From Sphingomonadales bacterium (GTDB lineage: Bacteria > Pseudomonadota > Alphaproteobacteria > Sphingomonadales > Emcibacteraceae), in NCBI GenBank assembly GCA_011051815.1, contig DRKK01000330.1:1-7422 (forward strand): a stretch of DNA of 7,422 nt, written 5' to 3'. Positions 1-5,652 of this stretch are shown here, piece by piece. The first letter of the stretch is position 1; every line of letters begins with the position of its first letter. The position numbers and the translations under genes were made by a program. The notes under the pieces were generated by a model. It saw only the letters and a list, made by a program, of their open reading frames with translations, searched no databases and was not told the DNA's origin.

Positions 1-513
1 GATACCCAGCAGAAATGCCGTAATGGGCGCGAAAGCGAAAACCATGATAATGTCATTAACGGAGACTTGAACGAGGGTATAATTCGGATCTCCCTTGACC
101 AGTTGGCTCCAGACAAAGACCATGGCTGTGCAGGGGGCGACCCCCAATAATATCATACCGGCAATATATTCATTGGCGCTCTGGGGATCGACAAAGTCGG
201 CAAAGAATACTTTAAAGAATAACCAGCCCAAAGCTGCCATGGTAAAGGGCTTGATCAGCCAATTTATGACGAGGGTAAGGGCCAGTCCCCTTGGCCGCTT
301 GCCGACGTCTTTCAGGGCGGAAAAATCAATTTGAACCATCATGGGGTAAATCATTACCCATATGAGGACCGCAACAACCAGATTAACATGGGCATATTCT
401 ATGCCTGCAATGACCTGAAATAACTCGGGCCATAAATTGCCGGAAAAGACACCGACGATGATGCACAACCCAACCCAGAGTGATAAATAACGCTCAAAAA
501 TTCCCATCAACAT
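1..513 (-). CDS. acr3: Acr3-family arsenite efflux permease, 5' half (cut by window edge)
   Basis: This is an inner-membrane carrier that exports arsenite from the cytoplasm. The 171 visible codons are open to the window edge; full Acr3 proteins run to about 350 residues, so roughly half is present. The translation is strongly hydrophobic, with helices near residues 12-28, 43-60, 76-106, 116-136 and 150-170. It contains the family signature [13 protein letters not shown] at residues 124-136, whose Cys128 matches the conserved cysteine known to be essential in Acr3 transporters, and the following segment [11 protein letters not shown] is also typical. The start at 513 is preceded by AAGGA with about 4 nt spacing; a second ATG two codons in (507) is an equally possible start. 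It diverges from arsR, the common arrangement in ars operons. Downstream genes of the operon lie outside the window. Family assignment is firm. Confidence 0.93.
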   Translation of the reverse strand, partial: MLMGIFERYLSLWVGLCIIVGVFSGNLWPELFQVIAGIEYAHVNLVVAVLIWVMIYPMMVQIDFSALKDVGKRPRGLALTLVINWLIKPFTMAALGWLFFKVFFADFVDPQSANEYIAGMILLGVAPCTAMVFVWSQLVKGDPNYTLVQVSVNDIIMVFAFAPITAFLLGI

Positions 514-552
514 TGTTCCTTATTATTTGATATTACGGCATATACCGAAATA

Positions 553-581
553 TGAATAGCGGGTTTTTAATATATTGTCTA
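553..581 (-). promoter_or_regulatory. Putative acr3 promoter
   Basis: Read on the minus strand, a -35-like TAGACA (576-581) is separated by 17 nt from a -10-like TATTCA (553-558), about 40 nt before the acr3 start. It lies back to back with the predicted arsR promoter, so one repressor could control both directions. The match to consensus is moderate and no start site is known. Confidence 0.4.
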
Positions 582-612
582 TTGGAAGAATTCGTTAATT
601 CGGCTATTAACG
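582..612 (+). promoter_or_regulatory. Putative arsR promoter with overlapping inverted-repeat operator
   Basis: TTGGAA (582-587), a 17-nt spacer and TATTAA (605-610) form a good sigma-70 style promoter. An inverted repeat, CGTTAAT-6 nt-ATTAACG (593-612), covers the -10 box, so a bound ArsR dimer would block RNA polymerase. The repeat arms are perfect. That ArsR binds here is an inference from position and from the known autoregulation of ArsR repressors. Confidence 0.5.
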
Positions 613-616
613 ATAT

Positions 617-946
617 ATGGATCAGGAACAGGCAATAGATAATTTTTCGGCTCTGGCGCAGGGCACGCGACTGGCAATTTTTCGCCTGCTGGTGCGCAAG
701 GAACCTTTGGGGTTGCCCGTGGGGGAGATTTCGCGTCAGTTGGATATTGTACCCTCCACGCTTTCGGGGCATCTGGGAATATTGAGACGTTCAGGATTGT
801 TAAAGTCAACCCGTCGGCAGCGGGAAATTCATTATGCCGTGAATTTGACGGCCATGGGGGACCTGATAGGCTTTCTGCTTGAAGACTGTTGTGATGGGCA
901 GGTTGAAAATTGTTCTGAAATAATCTCACGCACTAAAAAGGATTAG
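617..946 (+). CDS. arsR: ArsR-family arsenic-responsive repressor
   Basis: This 109-residue cytoplasmic repressor has the usual ArsR/SmtB length. A winged-helix domain covers about residues 8-80, with the recognition helix around STLSGHLGIL (47-56) and the wing around STRRQREIHYAV (64-75). The ELCVC-type metal site of the classical E. coli ArsR is absent from the DNA-binding helix. Instead there is a C-terminal cysteine cluster, Cys91, Cys92 and Cys99, which closely resembles the arsenite site of Acidithiobacillus ferrooxidans ArsR. It diverges from acr3 and probably represses both genes until arsenite (or antimonite) binds. No ribosome binding site is visible directly upstream of the ATG, and the predicted transcription start falls on or next to it, so translation may be leaderless. 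A CCxxxxxxC site could also bind other thiophilic ions, but the acr3 neighbour favours arsenite. Confidence 0.9.
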   Translation: MDQEQAIDNFSALAQGTRLAIFRLLVRKEPLGLPVGEISRQLDIVPSTLSGHLGILRRSGLLKSTRRQREIHYAVNLTAMGDLIGFLLEDCCDGQVENCSEIISRTKKD

Positions 947-955
947 GTTTTAACC

Positions 956-1349
956 CTAGATATCCTCATCATCCATGGTGTCCAGAATGGGGTAGTTTTC
1001 GGCATCTTTCGTGCAGAGGTTGATTAACAGCCTGAATTCATTGCGGAGTTTTTCCAGATCACTAAGGCGGCTTTCAATCTCGATTAATTTTTGGCCAGCC
1101 AGGCGCCGGACATCCTGTCTTAATTTTTGGGGAGCCTCCCGAAAGCCTCAATTCTTTTATTTTTTCAAGGCTAAAACCCATCCGCTGGGATCGCTTGATA
1201 AATTTTATCTGGGAAATATCCTATTCCTAAAAAAGTCGCAAGCCGGTAGCTTTCCTATGGATGCGTGGTTGCAGACCAATTTTCTCGTAATAGTGCAATG
1301 TATCCACACTGAGGCCAAGCCGTTTGCTTGTTTAGCCTATTTGATATAT
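956..1349 (-). pseudogene. Decayed MerR-family regulator, relic copy of the merR at 3655-4053
   Basis: Read on the minus strand, this stretch aligns over its whole length with the intact MerR at 3655-4053. Recognisable segments include SKRLGLSVDTLHYYEKIGL, ISQIKFIKRSQRMGFSLE, RRLAGQKLIEIESRL and NEFRLLINLCTKDAEN. Four kinds of damage are visible. The start codon position (1347-1349) reads ATA. There is a TAA at codon 6 (1332-1334). Two TAG codons replace the GR-K stretch around codons 41-43. About two bases are missing near codons 68-70, which shifts the frame before the FREAPQ segment. The second cysteine of the CX6C metal loop is Tyr. The length, 394 bp against 399, fits one missing codon at the end plus the 2-nt loss. 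It lies 71 bp beyond the NHL gene and converges on arsR with a 9-nt gap. It cannot make a functional regulator. Confidence 0.88.
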
Positions 1350-1420
1350 GTCAGGCCCCCTTGGATATTAAAAAATACCCGATCATTATAGAGTAATGTT
1401 TATCAGGGTTAAACAGTTAT

Positions 1421-2401
1421 CTATTTAACGGGGTGCCATTTTTCGATCCGGTTATTGCCGTAGTCGACCACAAACAGGGTGCCGTCTCTTGCCACATCAA
1501 TGCCGAGCGGATAGGTGAATTGCCCGGGACCCGCGCCATGCTGTCCGATGGAGAACAGGAAAGTCCCGTCCTTGCGGAAGGCCTGAATACGGTGATCGTT
1601 GAAGTCGGTGGCAAATACCCGGCCCGCCGGGCCGACGGCGATACTGCTGACGGTCCGGAACCAGCCATTATACGATCCCTTGATATTCACGGCGAAGGGA
1701 CCGCCCCATTTATGGGAGAAATCTCCGGCGGGTGTAAAAACCTGTATCCGGTCATTATAGCCATCGGCGGCAAAAACTGTGCCATCGGCCCCAAGGACGA
1801 CATCGGTCGGATAGTTGAATTGTCCGGCCCATATGCCGATTTTTCCGGTGGTGCCCCATTGGCGGATAAAGCTGCCATCTGCTTTCAGTTTTTGCACGCG
1901 TTTGTTATAGAAATCGGCGACATATATATCGCCATTCTGTGCGACCGCCACCCCGCCCGGTGCGTTGAATTGCCCCGGGCCATCTCCTGTGCTGCCCACG
2001 CTGCGCAAATAACTGCCGTCAAGGGCATAGATTTCAATCCGGTCATTGAAATAATCCGCGACATAAAGTTCACCGTTTCTGATCGTCAGATTCATCGGTC
2101 GACCCAACTGTCCCGGCCCGTCCCCCCGGGTGCCAAAGCTGCGCTGGAAAGTGCCGTCATAGTCAAATACCTCGATCCGGGCATTGCGGGAATCGGAGAC
2201 AAAGACTTCATTGTCGGAAACGGCGAGGCCAATCGGGTCATTAAATTCCCCGGAACCCGTGCCTTTTGTGCCCCATGCGCTGACGAATTTATATCCGGCC
2301 TCTTTGGCAGACGGCACAAAAGCCAGCCAGCCGCCAATCAGGGCAAGAATGATCACGGCTATCAGGCCGCCGGTTATTTTAAAAACGAGTTTCTGTTTCA
2401 T
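1421..2401 (-). CDS. Membrane-anchored NHL-repeat six-bladed beta-propeller protein
   Basis: A 326-residue protein begins with a positively charged tip and one hydrophobic helix (about residues 8-30), which is either an uncleaved anchor or a signal peptide. The rest is six NHL repeats (about residues 38-326). Each carries a GxGPGQF-like segment, then P.G.AV....G...VAD..N.RI..F and a DG turn, which together predict a six-bladed propeller in the periplasm. There is no cysteine at all, so thiol metal binding is excluded. NHL propellers bind proteins, carbohydrate or act as enzymes such as lyases; the actual role here is unknown. It is the last gene of the operon, 14 nt after the outer-membrane protein, with GGAAAG as its ribosome binding site. 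Co-transcription with a metal-binding HMA protein and a MerR regulator suggests a part in metal response, which is an inference. Confidence 0.87.
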   Translation of the reverse strand: MKQKLVFKITGGLIAVIILALIGGWLAFVPSAKEAGYKFVSAWGTKGTGSGEFNDPIGLAVSDNEVFVSDSRNARIEVFDYDGTFQRSFGTRGDGPGQLGRPMNLTIRNGELYVADYFNDRIEIYALDGSYLRSVGSTGDGPGQFNAPGGVAVAQNGDIYVADFYNKRVQKLKADGSFIRQWGTTGKIGIWAGQFNYPTDVVLGADGTVFAADGYNDRIQVFTPAGDFSHKWGGPFAVNIKGSYNGWFRTVSSIAVGPAGRVFATDFNDHRIQAFRKDGTFLFSIGQHGAGPGQFTYPLGIDVARDGTLFVVDYGNNRIEKWHPVK

Positions 2402-2415
2402 ATTACTTTCCTGCG

Positions 2416-3306
2416 TTAAAAGTTAAATCTGAACCCGGCCCGGGCAATATAATCATTTCGGAGAGCCAACCCGTTCAAATCCTGTATGACCGGGAGTTGA
2501 ATCGAGGTCTCGATAATCCAGCGTCTGGTGACATATTGCAGCCCCGGCACCAGAAAAAGCCGGGTGCCGCCGGAATTCTGGTCTGTGATGCCATTGGTCC
2601 GATTTTTATTCTGATGAATAAGGTTGACTTCCATAACCCCGTAGAGAAAACCGGGCACCCCGCTGCCGAGGGTGCGTGGCCACAGGCGGTATTGAAAGGA
2701 GCCATCCAGACGGCTGACATCGCCAAAGGCAAAACCGCGCGCCGTGCTGTTGGCCTGATAACTGGCCTCGGCATCAATTTGGAAGGCAAGGGTCTGATAA
2801 GTCATAACGACACCGCCGAACGGGTCCCATGACCCGGAACCGGGCTGCACGACGGCCGGCAGACGGCCCAGCCCGTCACCCCTGTTATCATCACCGGTCG
2901 GCAGTTTAAGCCCGGCAAAGGGCGCAACGCGAAAATTTCCGCCGCTGAAATTATTCTTGTAAATTGTATAACGGCCAAAAAGCTTTATATCGCCAAGGCC
3001 GGAAGCATGGCGGTTCACCGGGCCGGTTCCCATGTCAAGATTGAGGTCCCGGTTGACATAGGGCACCACGCCGAACAGGGCAAGATCACTGGTCACCCCG
3101 TAGCCCAGAACCGAAATTTCCGCCCATGCGGTCCGGTCACGGGCCAGACCGCTCGGGTCACTGCCCGACTGATTGACGATCAGTTGTGCGCGCGCAACAA
3201 ATTCGCTCTGTGCAACCGGCAGGGCCGTGTTAAAGGTGATGGGCGCACTCCGGCCCACGCTGGCCCAGCTGATGAGGGCAAGGCAGATAAACAGTCTCGA
3301 CATCAT
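2416..3306 (-). CDS. Outer-membrane beta-barrel protein (MetA-pathway/transporter-like), copy 1
   Basis: This 296-residue protein starts with a signal peptide ending near residue 20 (VGRSA). The mature part has alternating polar/hydrophobic strands, and the chain ends in FRFNF, the C-terminal aromatic signature of outer-membrane barrels. Segments such as GLGDIKLFGRY and SGGTRLFLVPGLQY resemble the putative MetA-pathway/phenol-degradation outer-membrane family (Pfam Phenol_MetA_deg), which is often simply called transporter. It shares the GG-RLF--PG-Q pattern with the barrel at 4759-5568, so the two are paralogues. Mature cysteines are absent. It starts 2 nt after the stop of the HMA gene, an arrangement of tight translational linkage, with two possible adjacent ATG codons. 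A plausible role is an outer-membrane channel or binding partner for the periplasmic HMA protein; the substrate is not known. Confidence 0.8.
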   Translation of the reverse strand: MMSRLFICLALISWASVGRSAPITFNTALPVAQSEFVARAQLIVNQSGSDPSGLARDRTAWAEISVLGYGVTSDLALFGVVPYVNRDLNLDMGTGPVNRHASGLGDIKLFGRYTIYKNNFSGGNFRVAPFAGLKLPTGDDNRGDGLGRLPAVVQPGSGSWDPFGGVVMTYQTLAFQIDAEASYQANSTARGFAFGDVSRLDGSFQYRLWPRTLGSGVPGFLYGVMEVNLIHQNKNRTNGITDQNSGGTRLFLVPGLQYVTRRWIIETSIQLPVIQDLNGLALRNDYIARAGFRFNF

Positions 3307-3308
3307 GG

Positions 3309-3641
3309 TTATTGACTTTCCCCGGCCTGTTGTGGGGCGTTCCGGACTTTTTCAATTCCGCGCAGGGTAAAGCCCGCCCGGTCCACGGCCTGTTTGGCCT
3401 CTGCCTTATCAAGAAGACTGCCGTCTTTCATGGTGAGCCGTACCACCCCGGCCTTGACATCGGTTTTAAGATCGCCAACCCCGTCAATTTTGCTCAACTG
3501 TTTCTCGATCCCGAAAGCACAAAATGGACAGGCCAGCCCATCAACTTTCAGGCTGTAGCTTTGCGGTTCTGCCAGGGCAGTCATTGTACCAAGCAGAATC
3601 AGCATCGCGGCCAGTCCGCTTCTTTGGAGTATTTTCATCAT
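3309..3641 (-). CDS. Secreted heavy-metal-associated (HMA) domain protein, MerP-like, copy 1
   Basis: The protein is 110 residues from the chosen ATG at 3641, which follows AAGGA by about 8 nt; an upstream in-frame ATG at 3707 would overlap the preceding merR and spoil the signal peptide. Residues 1-25 form a signal peptide cut after ALA. Residues 29-98 fit a single ferredoxin-like HMA domain, with the metal-binding loop GLACPFCAFGIEK (Cys38, Cys41) and the late GFTLRGIEKV strand. This is the layout of periplasmic metal-binding proteins such as MerP, but the loop CPFC differs from the usual GMTCxxC, with Leu-Ala in place of Met-Thr. It begins 13 nt after merR and is followed by the barrel 2 nt later. 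The likely job is capture or relay of a soft metal ion in the periplasm; which metal is not evident. A thiol-redox role for the CPFC pair is an alternative. Confidence 0.86.
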   Translation of the reverse strand: MMKILQRSGLAAMLILLGTMTALAEPQSYSLKVDGLACPFCAFGIEKQLSKIDGVGDLKTDVKAGVVRLTMKDGSLLDKAEAKQAVDRAGFTLRGIEKVRNAPQQAGESQ

Positions 3642-3654
3642 GTCAGTTGTCCTT

Positions 3655-4053
3655 TTAGTTCGTGGTTTCTTCATCCATAGCGTCCAGAATCGGGCAGTTT
3701 TCATCATTGTCAGTACAGAGATTAATCAGTAGCCTGAATTCGGCCTGGAGTATTTTCAGATCATCAAGATGGCTCTCTATTTCCTGTAATTTTGTTCCGG
3801 CCAGTTGCCGGACCTCGGGTTTTGCATCTTGCGGGCCTTCGCGAAAGCGCAGCAGTTTTTTTATCTCGTCAAGGCTGAATCCCATAGATTGCGAGCGTTT
3901 GATAAATTTTATCCGCGATATGTCTTTCCGGCCATAGACCCGTATCCCGGAGGATTTTCTGTAAACAGGCGGTAACAGGCCAATTTTTTCATAATAGCGC
4001 AACGTATCCACACTGATATTGAGCCGCTTGCTTATTTCACCGATTTGAGCCAT
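3655..4053 (-). CDS. MerR-family metal-responsive regulator (operon-internal)
   Basis: This 132-residue protein has a classic MerR layout: winged HTH at residues 4-70 (GEISKRLNISVDTLRYYEKIGLL), a long dimerisation helix at about 80-112, and a metal-binding loop with Cys113 and Cys120 followed by PILDAM, as in CueR/CadR relatives. At the position where MerR, ZntR and CadR carry a cysteine at the start of the dimer helix, and CueR a serine, this protein has Lys78. The sensing site therefore rests on the two loop cysteines, which leans toward a monovalent or unusual ion rather than a ZntR-type divalent site. It lies inside the operon it probably controls, 14 nt after the thioredoxin-fold gene and 13 nt before the HMA gene. 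The likely targets are the palindromic promoters at 4362-4392 and 5622-5652. A broken paralogue lies at 956-1349. Confidence 0.92.
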   Translation of the reverse strand: MAQIGEISKRLNISVDTLRYYEKIGLLPPVYRKSSGIRVYGRKDISRIKFIKRSQSMGFSLDEIKKLLRFREGPQDAKPEVRQLAGTKLQEIESHLDDLKILQAEFRLLINLCTDNDENCPILDAMDEETTN

Positions 4054-4067
4054 TGGGAAACTTTCAA

Positions 4068-4343
4068 TTATTCCTGGGTTATCAGTCGCTGGTGCAATTC
4101 ATGGCGCAGTCTTTTTAAGGACGGCGGTGACGAGAAGGCAAGCTTGCCATTGATGGCAATGGCGGGGGTGGTTAATATACCAAGCTCCACGGCGTAATCG
4201 AATTCTTCCAAAACATCTATCTCCTGATAATTTATCCGCGTCTGGTCAACTTCATCAATAACCGCCTTCAGCCGCTCCTTCATGGTGACGCAGGCCGGGC
4301 AGGCGGTGCCGGTGATCAATTCTATTTTCAGTTTCTCCATCAT
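4068..4343 (-). CDS. Small cytoplasmic thioredoxin-fold protein with CPAC motif
   Basis: A 91-residue protein with no signal peptide. A short first strand (KIELITG) leads into TACPACVTMKERL, with the CxxC pair Cys15/Cys18 at the start of a helix, and the cis-proline segment TTPAIAINGK (Pro60) follows. This matches the minimal thioredoxin/glutaredoxin-like family sometimes called redox-active disulfide protein. It may reduce disulfides or metal-thiolate complexes, or bind metal itself; substrates are unknown. It is the first gene of the five-gene minus-strand operon, directly behind the palindromic MerR-type promoter, with AAGGA about 4 nt before the first of two ATG codons. Being cytoplasmic, it is separated from the exported HMA and barrel partners and sits with MerR on the inner side of the membrane. 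Confidence 0.85.
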   Translation of the reverse strand: MMEKLKIELITGTACPACVTMKERLKAVIDEVDQTRINYQEIDVLEEFDYAVELGILTTPAIAINGKLAFSSPPSLKRLRHELHQRLITQE

Positions 4344-4361
4344 TTCCTTACCAACATATAC

Positions 4362-4392
4362 AGTCTGGCATCTGGAGTTAACTCCAGATCAA
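4362..4392 (-). promoter_or_regulatory. MerR-type promoter/operator of the trx-merR-HMA-barrel-NHL operon
   Basis: A perfect 20-bp palindrome, ATCTGGAGTTAACTCCAGAT (4370-4389), lies between a -35-like TTGATC (4387-4392) and a weak -10-like CAGACT (4362-4367) with a 19-nt spacer. This is the elongated spacing activated by MerR proteins, which untwist the DNA. The -35 sits at the same distance from the dyad centre as in the promoter at 5622-5652. The start of the first operon gene lies 19 nt downstream of the -10. Confidence 0.75.
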
Positions 4393-4408
4393 ATCACAAT
4401 ATCGTGAT
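4393..4408. repeat. Near-perfect 16-bp palindrome beside the operon promoter
   Basis: Minus-strand ATCACGATATTGTGAT is symmetric except for one central mismatch. It lies between the stop of the HMA gene at 4415 and the -35 box at 4387-4392. It could be a second operator or a weak RNA hairpin ending the upstream operon; there is no U-run to support a standard terminator. Confidence 0.35.
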
Positions 4409-4414
4409 CTGCGA

Positions 4415-4741
4415 CTATTTTACCGGCTTTTGTTCCCGGATTTCCCTTGAGGCTATCTTGCGAAAGGTGAAACCGGCATCATTGAATAATGTTTTCAACT
4501 GGGGTTTGGTAAATTTGAGCTTTTCATCACCGGTAACGACGACCATTCCGGCTTTCAGGTCAATATCGACATGTTTGACGTTTTTTACTTTCATGAATTT
4601 CTTTTCAATGCCGTAAGCACAATAGGGGCAGGCCAGACCGTCGGCCCTGATTTTGTATATTGCCTCGGCAGAGAAGGCCCATCCCGGCACGAGACCAAGC
4701 AAAGCAACGGTCACTATGGGTATAAATATTTTTTTCATCAT
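4415..4741 (-). CDS. Secreted heavy-metal-associated (HMA) domain protein, MerP-like, copy 2
   Basis: The protein is 108 residues from the ATG pair at 4741/4738, which follows AAGGA by 4-7 nt; the longer in-frame start at 4771 would run back into the barrel gene. A signal peptide (residues 1-25, cut after FSA) precedes an HMA fold with the loop GLACPYCAYGIEKK (Cys38, Cys41) and a GFTFRKI end strand. The cysteines sit at the same residue numbers as in the paralogue at 3309-3641, and the loop sequences are nearly identical. The protein ends in a basic tail. It follows the barrel gene by 17 nt and is the last gene of this two-gene operon. The expected role is periplasmic metal binding or relay to its barrel partner, by analogy with MerP; the metal and the acceptor are unknown. 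Confidence 0.85.
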   Translation of the reverse strand: MMKKIFIPIVTVALLGLVPGWAFSAEAIYKIRADGLACPYCAYGIEKKFMKVKNVKHVDIDLKAGMVVVTGDEKLKFTKPQLKTLFNDAGFTFRKIASREIREQKPVK

Positions 4742-4758
4742 ATGATCCTTGTTATAAA

Positions 4759-5568
4759 TTATAAATGCCATTCCAGTTCGAGACTGGCGCGATAATCCGG
4801 TCGTGGCTGAAAGGCGTCAAGATTCGACCAGAGCGGGATTTGCACGCCGGCTTTTACGGAAAAATTTCTCCCCGTCCACTGAATACCGGGGGAGACAAAT
4901 AACCGTGATCCGCCCGAACTATTGATAGAAATACCGCTCAGGGCATTACGGTCGCGAAACTCGCCGTTTAATTCCAGAAGCCATACCGTATCAGGGGCGC
5001 GATAATCATGGACTTCCGGTCTGTATCCAAGAGCCGCATCAATAAACAGGCGGTTGCCGCGGCTCAACGCCCCCTGATTCTGGTTGAAGCGATAGCGAAC
5101 GCTGGCCCAGCGATACCATTTCAGGCTTTCATAGCCATAAGTAAGGCCAATCAGAAAATCAGTCGTGTCCGTACTTACCTGCGCGGTGGAGGAATTGAGT
5201 TTCACCTTAAGCAGAACCGCTGCCGTTTCCTGAATGCCGAGACTGTCATTGCGCCAAAAGCGGTATTTGGTTGACAACGTCATATCACCAACCCCTTTTT
5301 GAGTGGCAAAATCATCCTTTACCCTCTGATAGGGGATTTCAGCACCTATGACCCAGTCACCACTCAGGCCGTATTTGACCGTCAGGGTTTGCTCGTCATC
5401 GGTTGCGTTATCCCGCTTGTCACGGGTTGCGCCGACATGAATTTCAATACCATCCTTGAATAAAACATGTGGACCCGGACTGAACACAGGGTCATGGGCC
5501 CATGCAGGGAATGCCCACAATAGAAAAAGAAGACCTGAAATGCCCCGGTTTATAAAGTACTTACACAT
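4759..5568 (-). CDS. Outer-membrane beta-barrel protein (transporter-like), copy 2
   Basis: This 269-residue protein has a signal peptide ending AWA just before HDPVFSPGPHVLFK, so cleavage near residue 24 is likely. Strand-like segments with alternating residues fill the rest, and the C-terminus is LELEWHL, with a terminal aromatic/hydrophobic pattern expected of outer-membrane barrels. The segment SGGSRLFVSPGIQW matches the SGGTRLFLVPGLQY stretch of the barrel at 2416-3306, and GVGDMTLSTKYRF matches GLGDIKLFGRY, so the two proteins are diverged paralogues. No cysteine remains in the mature chain. It is the first gene of the second operon, behind a clear MerR-type promoter, with CGGAAA as a modest ribosome binding site. 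It may let a metal complex cross the outer membrane, or dock the HMA partner; neither is shown by sequence. Confidence 0.8.
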   Translation of the reverse strand: MCKYFINRGISGLLFLLWAFPAWAHDPVFSPGPHVLFKDGIEIHVGATRDKRDNATDDEQTLTVKYGLSGDWVIGAEIPYQRVKDDFATQKGVGDMTLSTKYRFWRNDSLGIQETAAVLLKVKLNSSTAQVSTDTTDFLIGLTYGYESLKWYRWASVRYRFNQNQGALSRGNRLFIDAALGYRPEVHDYRAPDTVWLLELNGEFRDRNALSGISINSSGGSRLFVSPGIQWTGRNFSVKAGVQIPLWSNLDAFQPRPDYRASLELEWHL

Positions 5569-5621
5569 AAAATTTCCGTTTAGAAACTAATTAGAAACAA
5601 AATTTCGACTCGATGTGGCTT

Positions 5622-5652
5622 ACTTTAATATGTGGAGTTAACTCAAGGTCAA
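5622..5652 (-). promoter_or_regulatory. MerR-type promoter/operator of the barrel-HMA operon
   Basis: On the minus strand TTGACC (5647-5652) and TAAAGT (5622-5627) are 19 nt apart, with the palindromic core GAGTTAACTC (5635-5644) inside the spacer. Aligned without gaps to the promoter at 4362-4392, 23 of 31 bases agree and the geometry is identical. The -35 box overlaps the TGA stop of the upstream merR gene (5649-5651). This is the best promoter match in the window. Confidence 0.82.

Noticed and set aside
579..929. Minus-strand 116-aa frame overlapping arsR
   Set aside because: It is the antisense shadow of a clear ArsR protein.
1011..1391. Plus-strand open frame of 126 aa over the merR relic
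   Set aside because: The minus strand carries full-length MerR similarity; the plus-strand translation is low-complexity and unlike any family I recognise.
1398..1425. Possible terminator hairpin (GTTAAA/TTTAAC) after the NHL gene
   Set aside because: The stem is six A/T-rich pairs with a ten-base loop and no U-run, too weak to call.
1433..2419. Long plus-strand open frame (328 aa) opposite the NHL gene
   Set aside because: It mirrors the NHL coding strand, has no recognisable domain or ribosome binding site, and the minus-strand protein shows clear six-fold repeats.
5581..5598. Direct repeat TAGAAAC (5581-5587 and 5592-5598) upstream of the second barrel gene
   Set aside because: It is short and AT-rich in a leader region; two copies are expected often enough by chance.
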